Source of the DNA: Mycolicibacterium sp.
Lineage (GTDB): Bacteria; Actinomycetota; Actinomycetes; Mycobacteriales; Mycobacteriaceae
DNA length: 64,000 nucleotides
Assembly (NCBI RefSeq): GCF_016462545.1
Contig: NZ_JAEMTA010000001.1
Coordinates: 1 to 64,000, forward strand
Direction of reading: 5' to 3'
In this document: piece after piece, positions 10,341 to 21,400 of the stretch
How the letters are laid out: every line of letters starts with the position of its first letter
How positions within the stretch are numbered: the first letter of the stretch is position 1
Made by a program: the position numbers and the translations under genes
Notes under the pieces: model-generated
What the model saw: only the letters and a program-made list of their open reading frames with translations
Database searches by the model: none
What the model was told of the DNA's origin: nothing

Positions 10341-10525
10341 CACGCAATGTCGCGCACCGCATCGACGGTCTGGGCGTCGGTGACGGTGCGGATGGCGGGT
10401 CGGCGGCTGCGCCAGGCCCGGTAGGTGCGTGCGGCGATCTGGCAGCCCTGCTCGCACAGGACCCGGCAGATCGACTCGACCGCAGCACCTTTGGATCGCA
10501 TCGAATCGATGAATGCGATCATCAT
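9534..10525 (-). pseudogene. IS3-family OrfB transposase of element B, one frameshift
   Basis: The start ATG 10525 overlaps the reconstructed orfA stop as ATGA. The N-terminal part (MIAFIDSMRSKGAAVESI... to about 10290) is in one frame. The catalytic core (PEGLYGRVKM..., WVTDFTYV, IHHSDAGSQY, NALIESANGLCKTE) is in the next frame, down to the stop at 9534. Restoring one base in the acccag run near 10290 joins MT to PEGLYGR, the usual IS3 wording. The same lesion is present in the second copy at about 25870. The D, D and E catalytic residues are all present in the core part. Confidence 0.82.
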
Positions 10526-10832
10526 CGGTTGCGGGGGTCGAGTTCCCCCGCGAAGAAAGTCGTCGCCGCCTTGAGGATCATGACATCCTCACGCAGCTGC
10601 CGTTCTCGGCCTTGAGCTTCTTGATCTCAGCCGCTTCCGCCGAGGTGGCGCCGGGACGGGTACCGCCATCGATCTGAGCCTGCACCGCCCAACGACGGAC
10701 CGTCTCCTTGCCCACGCCGAGCTGCTTGGCGATGGCCTCGGCCGCGGCGGTCAGCGACGCGTACTCGCCGCCATGGGTCTGCAACAACCGCAAGGCCCGT
10801 TCGCGGACCTCCGGTTCGATCTTCTTCGGCAT
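10522..10832 (-). pseudogene. IS3-family OrfA of element B, one frameshift near its end
   Basis: The protein starts MPKKIEPEVRERALRLL and contains an HTH (IAKQLGVGKETVRRWAV). The last part of the zipper is shifted: the present frame ends AENGSCVRMS at 10578. Adding one c near 10604 restores AENRQLREDVMILKAA and the ending LDPRNR at 10522, with the orfB ATG overlapping the stop. OrfA should bind the element ends and regulate OrfB. Confidence 0.78.
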
Positions 10833-11014
10833 GATCGCCATCCGTCCTAACTCAGAAGGAAACGGCACGATACCTGGGGTGATTCACTCGGCCCTGGGCT
10901 ACCGCACACCGGCCGAGTACGCTGCCGTCTGCAGCTGCACCCACACCCCGGTGGCCTGCAGCATCAACTGAATCTGGACCACACCAAACCCGACTCCAGA
11001 ACCGGGTGGACTCA

Positions 11015-11353
11015 GAAACGGGGACTCGCCATCCGCTTAAACGGAAACAGCCGTTAGTCAAGATTCGTGCGGACGACATCATGCATCCAGCCACCTTGGC
11101 GTGTACAAGCATGTCTGCTTCGAGGGGATTCCTCGCCATCAAGTAGCCACGCTTCGGTTCGCCGCCCTACCCAGTCGACGGTTTCTGATAGAGCTAGCTC
11201 ACTGACGCGGTCTGGTTCGTCGTCGCCCGACATATGCCGATGAGGTGCGCGCTATATGCCAAACAACGATAGGGAACCCACTGGGCGACCGGCTGGTCCA
11301 GTGTTGTTCTGAGGAAGCTCGTCACTTTTGCGCACGAATCGTGGTTGATCCGG
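11015..11353. other. Gene-free stretch after IS element A, with IS-end-like repeats
   Basis: No gene is supported here. Bases 11015-11055 continue the sequence that ends at 8409 before element A. On the - strand this joined sequence holds two near-direct repeats, CCGTTTAAGCGG and CCCGTTTCAGCGGG, about 25 bases apart. That pattern is like the multiple terminal repeats of some insertion sequences (IS21-like). I could not assign it to a known element. Confidence 0.4.
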
Positions 11354-12343
11354 CTAGACGGGCCACGAGAAGGTGAACGACGGGCTCTCGTCCATCTTCC
11401 GGACCGCCCACAGATGATCGCTGACGCGGCGACCGCTCGCCACCTCGCTCGACGACCGCTGCGGCAGCGGAAGTCCGCACGCGGTGTAGATCCGCCAGCG
11501 GTTCGTGGCCAGGAGTGCCTCCACGGTGTCGACCCAGTCGTTTATCGATGCGATTGCGCGGTGGTACAGGACGGCCGCTAGTGCGAGAACGACAAGAACC
11601 CAGACGCCAGCGGCGCAACAGGAGTGGCCCTTGAGCCAGCCCGAAACCGGCAGAAGTAGTAGTACCGGCAATATCGGCTCGAACCTCCTTACGACACTTC
11701 GAGATTGATCAGACAGCCTCTTCGTCTCGACCTCTGGTAGCGCTGCAATGAGAGGGCCCCATACGACGGTCAGATCCAGTCCGTACGCATACTCGGTACG
11801 CTGACGCAGCGCAGCGAGTGCATTCGCGGCGGTCGTCGGGAGCAGATCACCGGGCGCAGAAGCTGATTGCGGATAGCGGTGGATGCCGGCTTCGACAGCG
11901 GCCCGTCGTTGACCTGCCAGTAAGGTCCCGGCGGTGGAGGAGACGACTAGCTTCTCGAATGAGGTCACAAGCCGACCAAGTCGCCACCAGTGCCACCACC
12001 GCAGTGGCGCCAGGATCCTCTGAGCCGCCGGTGAACTGCAGGTTGCGAAGTCCATGAGCGGCGGGGCCAGCGCCGTGGCCAGGACCGCCGACCCGATCAC
12101 GATGGCAGAGGCGACGATGACGAGTATCCAGGGACCTGCCGGGCGTTGTTCGGCAATCAGGCATCCGATACGCGCCGGCTCGGTAGTGGAGGCTGCACAA
12201 ACGGAGGACGCGGCGTGGGTCGCGAAATACGCCGTTGTGACGGCTATCCAGGCGCACAGACTGACACCGAGTGCCGACTGGTGCCAGCGCTTGAACAGCG
12301 GGTCGATGAATGCTGTGAGTGCATCTCCCACGGCGACGCTCAC
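11354..12343 (-). CDS. Unknown polytopic membrane protein of the CHAT module
   Basis: A 329-aa protein with about four hydrophobic segments (SALGVSLCAWIAVTTAYFA, WILVIVASAIVIGSAVLATA, ILPVLLLLPVSGWL, AAGVWVLVVLALAAVLYH) separated by Arg-rich loops. I recognise no family. GTG 12343 overlaps the stop of the upstream zinc-ribbon gene as GTGA, which indicates translational coupling. A longer frame runs upstream to 12472, but the overlap supports the shorter start. Together with its partner it is divergent from the CHAT gene, so it could be a membrane-anchored sensor, regulator or effector for that system. That is inference from position only. Confidence 0.66.
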   Translation of the reverse strand: MSVAVGDALTAFIDPLFKRWHQSALGVSLCAWIAVTTAYFATHAASSVCAASTTEPARIGCLIAEQRPAGPWILVIVASAIVIGSAVLATALAPPLMDFATCSSPAAQRILAPLRWWHWWRLGRLVTSFEKLVVSSTAGTLLAGQRRAAVEAGIHRYPQSASAPGDLLPTTAANALAALRQRTEYAYGLDLTVVWGPLIAALPEVETKRLSDQSRSVVRRFEPILPVLLLLPVSGWLKGHSCCAAGVWVLVVLALAAVLYHRAIASINDWVDTVEALLATNRWRIYTACGLPLPQRSSSEVASGRRVSDHLWAVRKMDESPSFTFSWPV

Positions 12344-12747
12344 TCTCGATGCTGGAAGGGTCCTACAAGTGGTCCGTGCTCTGCGCACACCGGGATTCGG
12401 TAAGGGTGAGTACGGGTACCGGGAACCGCCTTCGTGGCGCATTGCGTGTCCGGACACCGCCACCAGAACCACTCCTTGGACGGCCCCCGCCCGGGAGTGA
12501 TGTCGCCGCGCTGGTCGGGAGAGAAGTCAGCGGCCAATCGTTCCCAGCAGATCTGTAACTCTTCGGAGCCGTCGAGCAGTTCGGCCATCCGATCCATCAG
12601 GTCGCCCTCGTCACGCGCTTGCTCGATCGCGTCCACCACAGCCAACCAGATGTGCTCGCCGATCGTCTGGTCGTCGATCACGGCGAGCGCGAGCGACTCC
12701 GTCGCCGATCGCCGGGCCGCGCCGTGGCCGACGGCTTCGTCTGACAT
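12340..12747 (-). CDS. Small acidic protein with C-terminal zinc-ribbon-like motif
   Basis: A 135-aa protein. The N-terminal two thirds is helical and acidic (DQTIGEHIWLAVVDAIEQAR, MDRMAELLDG). The C-terminus has WWRCPDTQC and IPVCAEHGPL, giving a C-x4-C and C-x2-H set that could bind zinc. ATG 12747 is chosen because ggagga lies just upstream (cattccggaggagcgtc ATG). It is the first gene of a two-gene unit with the membrane protein and diverges from the CHAT gene across 159 bases. No family is recognised; an adaptor or regulatory role for the CHAT module is a guess from the neighbourhood. Confidence 0.66.
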   Translation of the reverse strand: MSDEAVGHGAARRSATESLALAVIDDQTIGEHIWLAVVDAIEQARDEGDLMDRMAELLDGSEELQICWERLAADFSPDQRGDITPGRGPSKEWFWWRCPDTQCATKAVPGTRTHPYRIPVCAEHGPLVGPFQHRE

Positions 12748-12906
12748 GACGCTCCTCCGGAATGCGGTGATCAAAGAAGCCCTCTACGGCGTGGCGCGAG
12801 TTAGGATTGGTGAACATTAGCAGAGCATTCGTGCTCGGCCAGTGATGTTTTTAGCGCCAGTAGTTGGTTTTGGGGGATTCTCGTTTTCGCCGAGTCACAC
12901 AGCTTC
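12748..12906. promoter_or_regulatory. Divergent promoter region of the CHAT module
   Basis: These 159 bases separate the start of the zinc-ribbon gene from the start of the CHAT gene. The stretch 12835-12890 is T-rich for this genome (tgatgtttttagcgcc, ggttttgggggattc). No clear operator palindrome was found. It probably holds promoters for both directions. Confidence 0.45.
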
Positions 12907-15426
12907 TTGCCCATCGAATTGGGGTGGGCTCAGCTGGATAAGCGCGTAGTGACGCTACGCACGTCCATGACCGAGCCGAAGATCATAACCACGTTGACCG
13001 AGAGCGTGGTTCGCCGCCTGCTCCGCGAGACGGCCGATCCCCGAATCGGCGCACGAAGTGTCTTCTTGGAGCGGCTGCACGAGATTCTGGCTTTGGAGGT
13101 CGTGCGACAGCGTCTCGGCGCCATGCTAGGCGAGAACGCCGAGGATCCGGCTTCAGCGCGCCTGCGTTTGGCGCTCACCTCGTCAGACGATCCCGAATTG
13201 GTGGCTCTGCCTTGGGAACTTGCCCGGTTACCGAACTGGAACGGGATGGGCTTCGACCACGACGATTCACCAGGTCTGCTGGGACGGCACCCGCAGATTT
13301 CCGTCCTGCGCTACGTCCCCACGGTGCACCAACCGGGTCCATACCGGTGGGGGCCGATTGTCGCCGCGATCGGTTCGGGAGTGGGTGGCGCGTTAAGGCT
13401 CGCACCGGGCGAAACTCGCTTCGTTCAACCCTCGGCAAGGAAAGGCGGCGAGGAGGAGCTTCTCCGTGAAGCACTTGGCAACTACGCGGGTGATCTCACC
13501 TGGTGTGGTGAGCCGGCCACGAACGATTCTGTCAAACGCGCCTTGAGCACTCCGGCATTCGGCTTCTACTTCGGCGGACATCACGTCGACGGAGGAGTGA
13601 TCGTCGCGGAGGACGACGGTTCTCCGTTCTGGCTTTCCGCTGAAGAGTTGGCGATGCGTCTGGTAGCCGCATCCATCACGCTCGCGATACTCGTCGCTTG
13701 TCGCTCTGCGGAATCACCGGGCGCGTCGACGTCCGACGACCCTATCGTCGGCTCCACCGCACAGCGACTCGTCGAAGCAGGTGTGCCGTTCGTCGTGGCA
13801 ATCCGAAATGAGATCGCAGAGGGGTCATCTCGGCGCTTTATCTACCGACTGCTTCAGGAACTGACCAGAGGAACACCACTCGACCGCGCGATGACGAGCG
13901 CCGCGACGACCGCCGAGTCCGCCGCCGAACCCTGCGCGGCTGTGCTGTTCACGTCGCAGATCTCCGGAAGCTACGCCATCGTTCGACCTCCAGCGTTGCG
14001 CGTCCCGAAATCGCTGCGCGCCTATCGAGTGCCCCTCGGTTGGAACCCCCTCGCCGGTCCCTGTCCGATCGGAGATCGGACTGCCTGCGACCTCGGACCG
14101 TGGCTGTGTCTGGATCGAGGCGGTTTCACGGCGTTGGTCGCATCCGGGCGCGCGATGTCTCTCGCCGAGGAGCTCGATGCCGTGGAGCGCGGCCCCATCG
14201 CCGACGGCAACTTCACGGGCGGCCGAGCCGACCGGGATCGCCAACCTCGCCGGTGGAGAACGGTGCAGATCTCGGTCACCGAACGCGAACTCAAGCTTCT
14301 GAGTTCGCCATTCGAGGCCCTTGGCATCGTGGTGGTGGTACCGGTCACAAGATTCAACAGCACATCCACAGGTGGCGACATACTCGACGTCTATCGGCAC
14401 GTCCGACTTGCGCAGCCGGACCCGGCCGTGGTGATCCACCTTCAGGCGGACAACGTTCTGGACGCCATCGTCAGCTCGTCCGTTCTCGGGGCGAAGCTGA
14501 GTCTCGAATCTCCCGTCGAGGTGCTGGCTTGGACGCGTCCCGGTGACTGGCCGCCGACGGCGGCCGGGCTGATCCCGAGGGACGAGCCGGAGAATGTCGC
14601 GCGCAGGTTGATGAGCACCGTCGCGCATGCACAGGAGGAGCGTGCTCTGCCGCGACACTCATTCGCCGTCGGAGGCGCCCCACTACCGGCCGACAGCGAC
14701 GTTCGCGCGGTATCGGCGTCCGTCGTCGCGGCGCTCGAAAGCAGGCCGATCTGGGGCGATCCCTACGAGGAAGCCGAAGCGATCAGACTGATCCGCGACT
14801 TCGCTCCGGAATATTACCGTCCCTTGATAACGGCACACGCCGCTGGCCGTACCGATCAATATAAGTGGGCTTCGTTCTACGTCGCAGCCGCTTTCGACGA
14901 GGACGTCGACGTGTGGATCGACGCGGCGGGAGGCATCGGCTCCCCCCAAACAGCGCCCCGTGCGATGCAGGGGTCCATGCTCACCGAGGCGGGTGTGTTC
15001 GGGCTGCTCCGCCGGCGCGCGTCCGTCGATGAGCTCGCTCCGTGGATGGAGTCTTCGAGGAATCGTTGTGCCGCTGCGTACTCGGTCGCACTGCGGGCTA
15101 CGTCATACAATCGTGACGCCGGCACCAGCGCAGAGTTCCTGCAGTCGGCCATCGCCGAGGTCGGTATCGCAGCTCAGCGCGCACAGTTGGCGAACCTCGC
15201 GATGGACACCGTGCCGCAGCCGCTCCGATCCATTGCCTGGTGGGCCGCATTGGGCCGAAGCCCACTGCGGGAGACGCCGGTATCGGTTCTCGCCGCAGGT
15301 GGTCCAGCGGTACGGGCCGTGGTGGACTCAGGTGTTGATCTCGGCGATCTGGATCCCGCCATTGCCGATCAAGTGCTCGAGCTTCGAGCCGCCATGAAAC
15401 CTCCGCTGTCTCAATTGGAAAGGTGA
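12907..15426 (+). CDS. CHAT-domain (caspase-like) protease
   Basis: An 839-aa protein with an N-terminal CHAT (caspase-HetF associated with TPRs) fold at about residues 1-370. The catalytic histidine lies in FGFYFGGHHVDGG (His225/226) and the catalytic cysteine in AILVACRSAE (Cys265), followed by STAQRLVEAGVPFVVAIR as in other CHAT proteins. Residues about 380-839 are a mixed alpha/beta extension I do not recognise. The first possible start is TTG 12907; ATG 12967 is an alternative 20 codons in, and neither has a strong ribosome site. The stop is three bases before the GTG of the giant gene, so the two form an operon. CHAT proteases usually act as induced proteases or killer effectors in bacterial conflict systems; here the likely substrate or partner is the giant protein. 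Confidence 0.85.
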   Translation: MPIELGWAQLDKRVVTLRTSMTEPKIITTLTESVVRRLLRETADPRIGARSVFLERLHEILALEVVRQRLGAMLGENAEDPASARLRLALTSSDDPELVALPWELARLPNWNGMGFDHDDSPGLLGRHPQISVLRYVPTVHQPGPYRWGPIVAAIGSGVGGALRLAPGETRFVQPSARKGGEEELLREALGNYAGDLTWCGEPATNDSVKRALSTPAFGFYFGGHHVDGGVIVAEDDGSPFWLSAEELAMRLVAASITLAILVACRSAESPGASTSDDPIVGSTAQRLVEAGVPFVVAIRNEIAEGSSRRFIYRLLQELTRGTPLDRAMTSAATTAESAAEPCAAVLFTSQISGSYAIVRPPALRVPKSLRAYRVPLGWNPLAGPCPIGDRTACDLGPWLCLDRGGFTALVASGRAMSLAEELDAVERGPIADGNFTGGRADRDRQPRRWRTVQISVTERELKLLSSPFEALGIVVVVPVTRFNSTSTGGDILDVYRHVRLAQPDPAVVIHLQADNVLDAIVSSSVLGAKLSLESPVEVLAWTRPGDWPPTAAGLIPRDEPENVARRLMSTVAHAQEERALPRHSFAVGGAPLPADSDVRAVSASVVAALESRPIWGDPYEEAEAIRLIRDFAPEYYRPLITAHAAGRTDQYKWASFYVAAAFDEDVDVWIDAAGGIGSPQTAPRAMQGSMLTEAGVFGLLRRRASVDELAPWMESSRNRCAAAYSVALRATSYNRDAGTSAEFLQSAIAEVGIAAQRAQLANLAMDTVPQPLRSIAWWAALGRSPLRETPVSVLAAGGPAVRAVVDSGVDLGDLDPAIADQVLELRAAMKPPLSQLER

Positions 15427-15429
15427 TTC

Positions 15430-18400
15430 GTGTTTGGCGATCTCTACTTCTGCGCGATGATGCGGATGTCCCCCGAAGACAGCCATGCGTTCGTGGCGAC
15501 ATTGAAACTTCTTCGTAGAAGCGGTGTTTCGCGACGGGAAGTATTCGATGCGATCGGGCCGATTCGGGCGATGCAGCCCTGGATGCAGCTGTACGCCGTA
15601 CGTGCGCTGATGCGGGCCGACGCGCGGCTCGGGAGTGCGGCCAATCGCCGCTCGCGCGCATCCACTGACGGTACGGACGACCCGGCAGACCAATCGAACT
15701 TCGCCGGCGATGCCGACCTCGACCAGGCGATCTGGGAGATCTGTCAGAGCATCCTCGACGCCACCGATGATCCCCTCGCGCCGGAACTCGGTACGCGCAT
15801 TGGTCAGACGCTCCGCGACGAGGAGGGTGCGATAGACGCCCTAATTCGACATGTCGCGGCACCTGTTGCGGCGCAGCGTAGGACACACCGAGTTGAAGGT
15901 TCGACGCGTCCGTACCAGGACCTGAGTGAGCACGTGGTGGCTACGCTCGCTGTGATCGTGTTTGCTGAATACTCCGCCCGCTATCCCAGCCAGGCCGCCG
16001 GTCTGTGGATCGGCGATGAGGCACTCGCAGTTGCCGCCGCGGCGCTTTCCGGTGACTACGGGCGGCTCGCGCTGCTCGCTGCCGCTGATGCCGCCGCTCG
16101 AGTGGATCCCCAAGTACGCGAAGTGCTTTGGCGCAACATCTGGCGCGAAGGACGCGGTGCCCTCGAGCTTCAGCCGGACCTTCTGGAGGCATTGGCCAGG
16201 CTCTGGTTCGGCCATCGCGACTCGATCAGCCCTCCCGATATTGACGATCTCGAGATCGAGGCGCTGACTCGTCGTGATCTGGGTCAATTGTCGGAAGTCT
16301 CCTGGTCGTCGAGTGAGCGAAGCGCCGCTGCGTACGAAATTCTCGGCGGACACCCCGGTGATGACTGGCTAGCGATGTCGTCCGTGCTGTGGCAAACGGT
16401 GCTGTGGTCTGAAGCCACCGAAACGGATCCGATCGAGACGGCGAAGCGGCTCAACCGATGGTGGCAGGCACCGCAGGCATCCGGTGGGCGCGAGGTGACG
16501 CTGCACACGGGCGGTGCAGGGTCACACGGGTGCTTCCGCCCCCTTCGCGCCTTGCAGCGGAGACGTCCCTACGGGGGCGCACGTTTCAGTGTGGATGATG
16601 CCCCGACCACCGAGACCACGCCCGACGTGGGGTCGGCACTCTTCTCGCCCTGGCTTGAACGCTGGCATGACGGCTGGGACCACGAACGTCGGGACAAGCG
16701 AGCATTCCGACGTTCCGGTGAATCGGAATCCCTCCTGTGGCTGCTCGGTTCCGTGACCATCGCCCTGGACCTGCTGGCCGCGCGCCCCTCGCTGGAGGAC
16801 GCCGTTCGGCCCGAACTCGACTTCGTCAAGGCGTTGGTCTTTCACGCCGCCGACGTGCTTCGGGACAACTTCGCACTGCTGAAGCAGATCGAACACGGCG
16901 AACACAACGGCGAGGATCCACTCGGCGAGTACGCGGTGGCGGCACTCTGGCATGTGCATCTGTCTCTGCAAGACGCCGGTCAGGGTCGCGACGGGAACAT
17001 CGATCCGCGGATTCTAGGTGACTTCGCCTACCGGTGGCTGTCGGACGAATCGACGGCGGATCTCACTTTGCACGAACAGAGGGCGCGACTTGCTAGGCAA
17101 GTCCTCAGTTCCGTGTGTGTTCTGTGGCTCAACGAATCATTCCGTGGCTCGGCGTACTCGAATCCGCTTGACGGGTGCAGTCGCTGGTTCGCAGGTAGCC
17201 CTGCGCTGGCGCAAAGGGTGCTGTTGGTGAGTATGGACCGTGCCACCGCGTTGTGGGACGAGCACCAGGACCTCCTTCGTCAGGAGGGTGTTCGTAAAGC
17301 GAAGATCAAGGAATGGAATAATAGCCGGACTGCCGATCCCGAGGGTGCGGACCCATCCCAGAAGAGGCCGCATTTCGGCCGGTCTTTCCTGACTGGCCTG
17401 TGGCCGCCTGATGTCATGCCGTCCGCGCAACTGTTTCGAGAGGCATACCCCGAGCTGTGGCCGTCCGACGCCAACGATCGGTGGCCGCGGCTTGAACGCG
17501 CCGACTGGTACAAGCACGCGGACCGGTTTCGCGGTCCTTATCAGCAGTATCTGCTGAAGGCCAATAATGACGTAACCCAGATCAAGATCAACGCCATCAA
17601 CCGCTTCGTGCTGCTCCTCGCGCCGATCTACTCCGTTGAGGTCTGGCGCGAGTTCTCGGCGGAAGTGGACGGTTGGGCCAGGATCGATGGCACCCCGTTG
17701 ATCATGCGGGCGATCCGACTCGATGCGGTGCTACGCGAGCCGGACGGACTTCGCGACCCGGATTGCGCTGCCTGGGTTGACGACTGGATGGATTGCATCT
17801 ATGCAGTCGCCGAGCCCGATCAGATCCCGTCGGAGGTACGGACTCTGATGATCCGCCAACTCGGCGGCGCTGTCGGTGCTCTGGTCGATGACCGAGACAG
17901 GGCCGCTGTCGCGCGGCTCCTGGCATCGCTGCACGCTGCCACCGTTGACGCCATTCTCGAGAGCGGTATTCGGTGGACGCGTCACATCGAGATGTTGTTC
18001 GACAGGCTGCGGACACACTTTCTTGTACGCGGTGAGCTTGCGGATCGCACATGCCTTCGTGCGCTTGAGACGGTTGAACGGGTCCGTCGCATCGAGCCCA
18101 CCTGGATCGGTATCCAGAGCCCCCGAGAGAGTCGACAACTCCGCGCCGACCGGGATGCGGTGGAGCACACGATCCTTCAGTTCATCGCGGCGGCGATCTC
18201 CGCCGACTCGGGTGGTGTGGACCCGACGACATTCTTGGGCCGCGCCCAAGAGGCCTGGATGCAGAACCAGTTACGACCGCTGGTGGCTCCCGTCTCTGTG
18301 CCGCTTGCTCGCCGCCGGCACCCCACGACATCGCGGAGGCCGTTTGCCGAGATCGCGGTTGCGGCCAGCACTGTCGATCGGTACAGAGCCCGCGAAGTCT

Positions 18401-21400
18401 CGTTCCTCTTGGACGCGGAGACGGAGCGCGGAAGAGGTGTCCGCGTGCTGGACCTCTTCAGCAGCAAGAAGTTCAGACAGGAGAAGCTGAGCCAGATCTC
18501 AACAGGACAGAGCAGACTCAACGTGCTCGCGGTGGTTTGTGCCGTCGAGGCTGTGTCCGAAGGCGGGACCCGGACTTGGTTGAACTGCGGGCTGGAACAG
18601 CCGCTGGCACTGTCGGTTCCGACGGGTGGACCTCGTTACGAGGCGGGCGACGTGGTATCCGCGGTTTTGAGCGGACCGACGGTCACCGTACTGTCCGCAC
18701 ATCGGCTCGACTGGCAAGCGCCGCGAGACGGCGAGGTCCGACGATCTGAAGTCACCGACACCAAGCCGTGGCTCACGGTCACCGTCGAAGGTAGCCGCGC
18801 GTACCGATATCCCACCAGCGGGGATGCGGCAGCTGTGGCGATCCGCAGACTCTGGGATCCTGACCTGTCCCGGACGTTCACGCCGCAACATGAACCAGCG
18901 AGCGAGCAGATCGTTGTCCGGTACAGTTCGGATCTGTCGAGTTGGGTTCCAGCGGACCGGTCCCTCAAGGATGTCGTCGTCGACGAGTCGGCGGGTTCGA
19001 GCCCGATTCGACTGGTGTACGTCGGTCCGGCCGATCCCGGCGGTTCGAGCTGGCGCTTCGTAACCCGGCCGGGAAGGCTGTACGTCCTCTCGGAACACGA
19101 CTGGTCGAATCCCGATCGACTGCTCAACATTCTCGCCGAGGCCAGTTGCGGCACAATCGTCTTCGCCGACATTGAGGTGACCCCGAAGCTTGCCCTCGCG
19201 TTGGTCGCCGAAGATGTCGACGGCCTGCAGTCGGTCGACGATGACAACGTCGCGTGGGCGCAGCTGTTCTCCGACTCCGAGCTCGACTGTCTGATCGCCG
19301 TACGTGACGAGGCCGGTGTCCACAGGATCGAGACCGGATTTGTGGACGGGTTTCCCCGGTCGATAGTCGCCGGAGGCCTCGAATCCGAAAACGACCGCGT
19401 CCTAGTGCAATTGACTGAATGGGGCGACAAGCAAGCACGCGAAGCGCGCGCCAACGCCACGTTGGTCCCGGCCAACGGCATAGAACGGCCCAAAGAGCAC
19501 AGCGCGGAGCGGTTCGACGCGATGTTCGACATCGTCGAGGGTCAGATCATGAAACTGCGTCGGCGGCTGAGTCAGCGCGTCGAGGGTACGAGCTTGCTGG
19601 CGGCAACGGAGACCGAGGTTGTGGTGCGTCTGGAGGCGGAGTCACTGACGCTGCTCAATGTCGTGCCGGTGGGGCGGAACACCCCTGGCCTCGTAGACGG
19701 TCGCGCCGTCAGGGTAACCGGCGTATACGACACACCGAATCCTGGCGCGTCGTCAGGACCGTCGATACCTATCGATGAGATCCTCAGGACGATCGATCCG
19801 GTCGACACCGACACCGACACCGTTCGTGATCTGCTGACCGACCACTCCTTCCTCGACGGCGTCGTCGTGACGCGCTTCCTCATCGGTACATCGAAGAACT
19901 CGGGGCTAGTTTACGGAACCTGGTGCAGGGTGGCGGGGACGGTGTTCTACGTCGAGCTCGGCCAGGGGGCGTTCGCCGACGCACCTGCGCAGGTGACCGG
20001 ACAGCTGTTCGTCGGTGAGCGCCATGAGGACGGCTGGCGGTTCCACTTCAGACGCCGAAGCATCGTCGTGCGTGGCTTGTTCACGCTCGAGTCGGCCCTG
20101 GATGACACTTCCTCGTATATGTTCGTCGGGTCGTCGGGGAATGAGGACGTGTTTCAGCACCCTGCGCGGCCAGTGCTCATCACGCAACAAAAGTCGACCG
20201 AGAATGTGATTGATCGCCTGGGCTTGCGCCGGGCGAAGATTAGGTCGCTCGAACACCACGACAGCAAGGCGGTGATTCGACGCATCTCGTTGGAGAGCGG
20301 CAATGCCACACTGCTGGGAGCAACGTCGTTCGCCGGTCAGCTCCAAGGGGCGCAGGTGACTGACGTGAAACTCGCGGTCAATCGGTTGGGTCGGGGATCA
20401 GACGACGCCGACGCCTTCGTGGAAGTCCGCCGAATGCTGAAGCTCGGCGCCCGAACCTCCTCGCTGCAACGGGGCGGCGCCTCTATCGATCACGCGTCGC
20501 GGTGGCAACGATTCATCACCAGTCAGGAGGACCACCTCATTGGCGAGATCGTCCATGACGGTGGGTACTTGGAGGTGGCTGGCGGAATCCAGCCGCCGCG
20601 CCCGGACGGCACGTTGTCGCCGAGGCTGAAACTCCTCTCCGGTGAGGAAGGCGCGGCCGTCGCCGGCGTCCGCTACCTGAAGTCGAGGGCACGGGTCCGG
20701 CTGGTGCCAGATGGGAGCGGATACGTCGGCTCCATCGCCCGTGCCGTGCCGAAGAGCATCGAGGAGTTCATCCAACACATCAGGTACTCCAGCGCGGACG
20801 GTGGCCGAGAAGTCGTCAAGGAGCCGTTGTACTACGTGAGGCCGCCGACTCCTGACGACCCTGCACACGTTTTCGAATGGGGATTCGGCTGGACCGTCGC
20901 GATTCCGGACGAGCAGTTGCGGATGTCGGGGGCGTTCGACTCCGGCGGCCTCGCGCTGCTGTTTCACGGTGACCGGATTCGGGCCGTCGCCTTTGTACAG
21001 CGGAAAGACGGACCGCCGGTGATGATCATCGACTGGCGGGATCTAGCACCGCGCTACGTGCGGCGAATCATCGAGGAGGCGAACAGCGGCCACCTGCACC
21101 TCGTCGACGTCGAGATCGAGTCGACCGAGAGAGTTCGTGTCATGCGGGCTCAAACGAGCAAACCCGAAGGCAACGAGATATCGGACGCCTTGGATGGTGC
21201 CGAGTGGGTGCCGTTCCCGGCCACGCTCGACGCCGAGAGCATCAAAGCATTACTCGGACGTCTCACCACGAATGGAGAGTCGGGCCTGGTTCGCGCTCGA
21301 GTGCTGGCCCGACTGGATGTGAGTACGGCGGTCGGGAGCGGTGGCACGAAAAGGCATTTCAAGGCACTGTCCCTGGACGGGGACGCACTCAGGGCCGGAG

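Larger units (their letters stand above)
9530..10886 (-). mobile_element. IS3-family element B (1357 bp), inserted in element A
   Basis: The ends are TGAATCACCC at 9530 and its imperfect inverted repeat ending GGGGTGATTCA at 10886, matching over about 29 bp with a few mismatches. A 3-bp target duplication ctc flanks it (9527-9529 and 10887-10889). OrfA and OrfB lie on the - strand. An 811-bp part (9530-10340) is repeated at 25110-25920. Confidence 0.88.
8779..10971 (+). pseudogene. IS3-family OrfB transposase of element A, frameshifted and interrupted
   Basis: This is a DDE integrase-core transposase in three pieces. Frame one (8779 to about 9330) has VWAIDFQF and VLRMDNGPEF, the two catalytic Asp. 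A one-base loss near 9332 moves the frame to GMSYIPPGTPWNNGHIESF, which carries the Glu, and it continues to 9526. Element B then splits the codon run: HRHS before it and SALGYRTPAEYA...VACSIN after it (10887-10971) rejoin perfectly when element B and one copy of ctc are removed. The gene cannot make an active transposase as it stands. Confidence 0.85.
8410..11014 (+). mobile_element. IS3-family element A, interrupted by element B
   Basis: The left end TGAGTCCAACC (8410) and the right end (10992-11014) form an imperfect inverted repeat of about 23 bp with about 19 matches. A 3-bp duplication gaa flanks it (8407-8409 and 11015-11017). Removing element B and one copy of its target duplication leaves about 1245 bp, a normal size for the family. 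It contains orfA and a broken orfB on the + strand. Confidence 0.85.
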
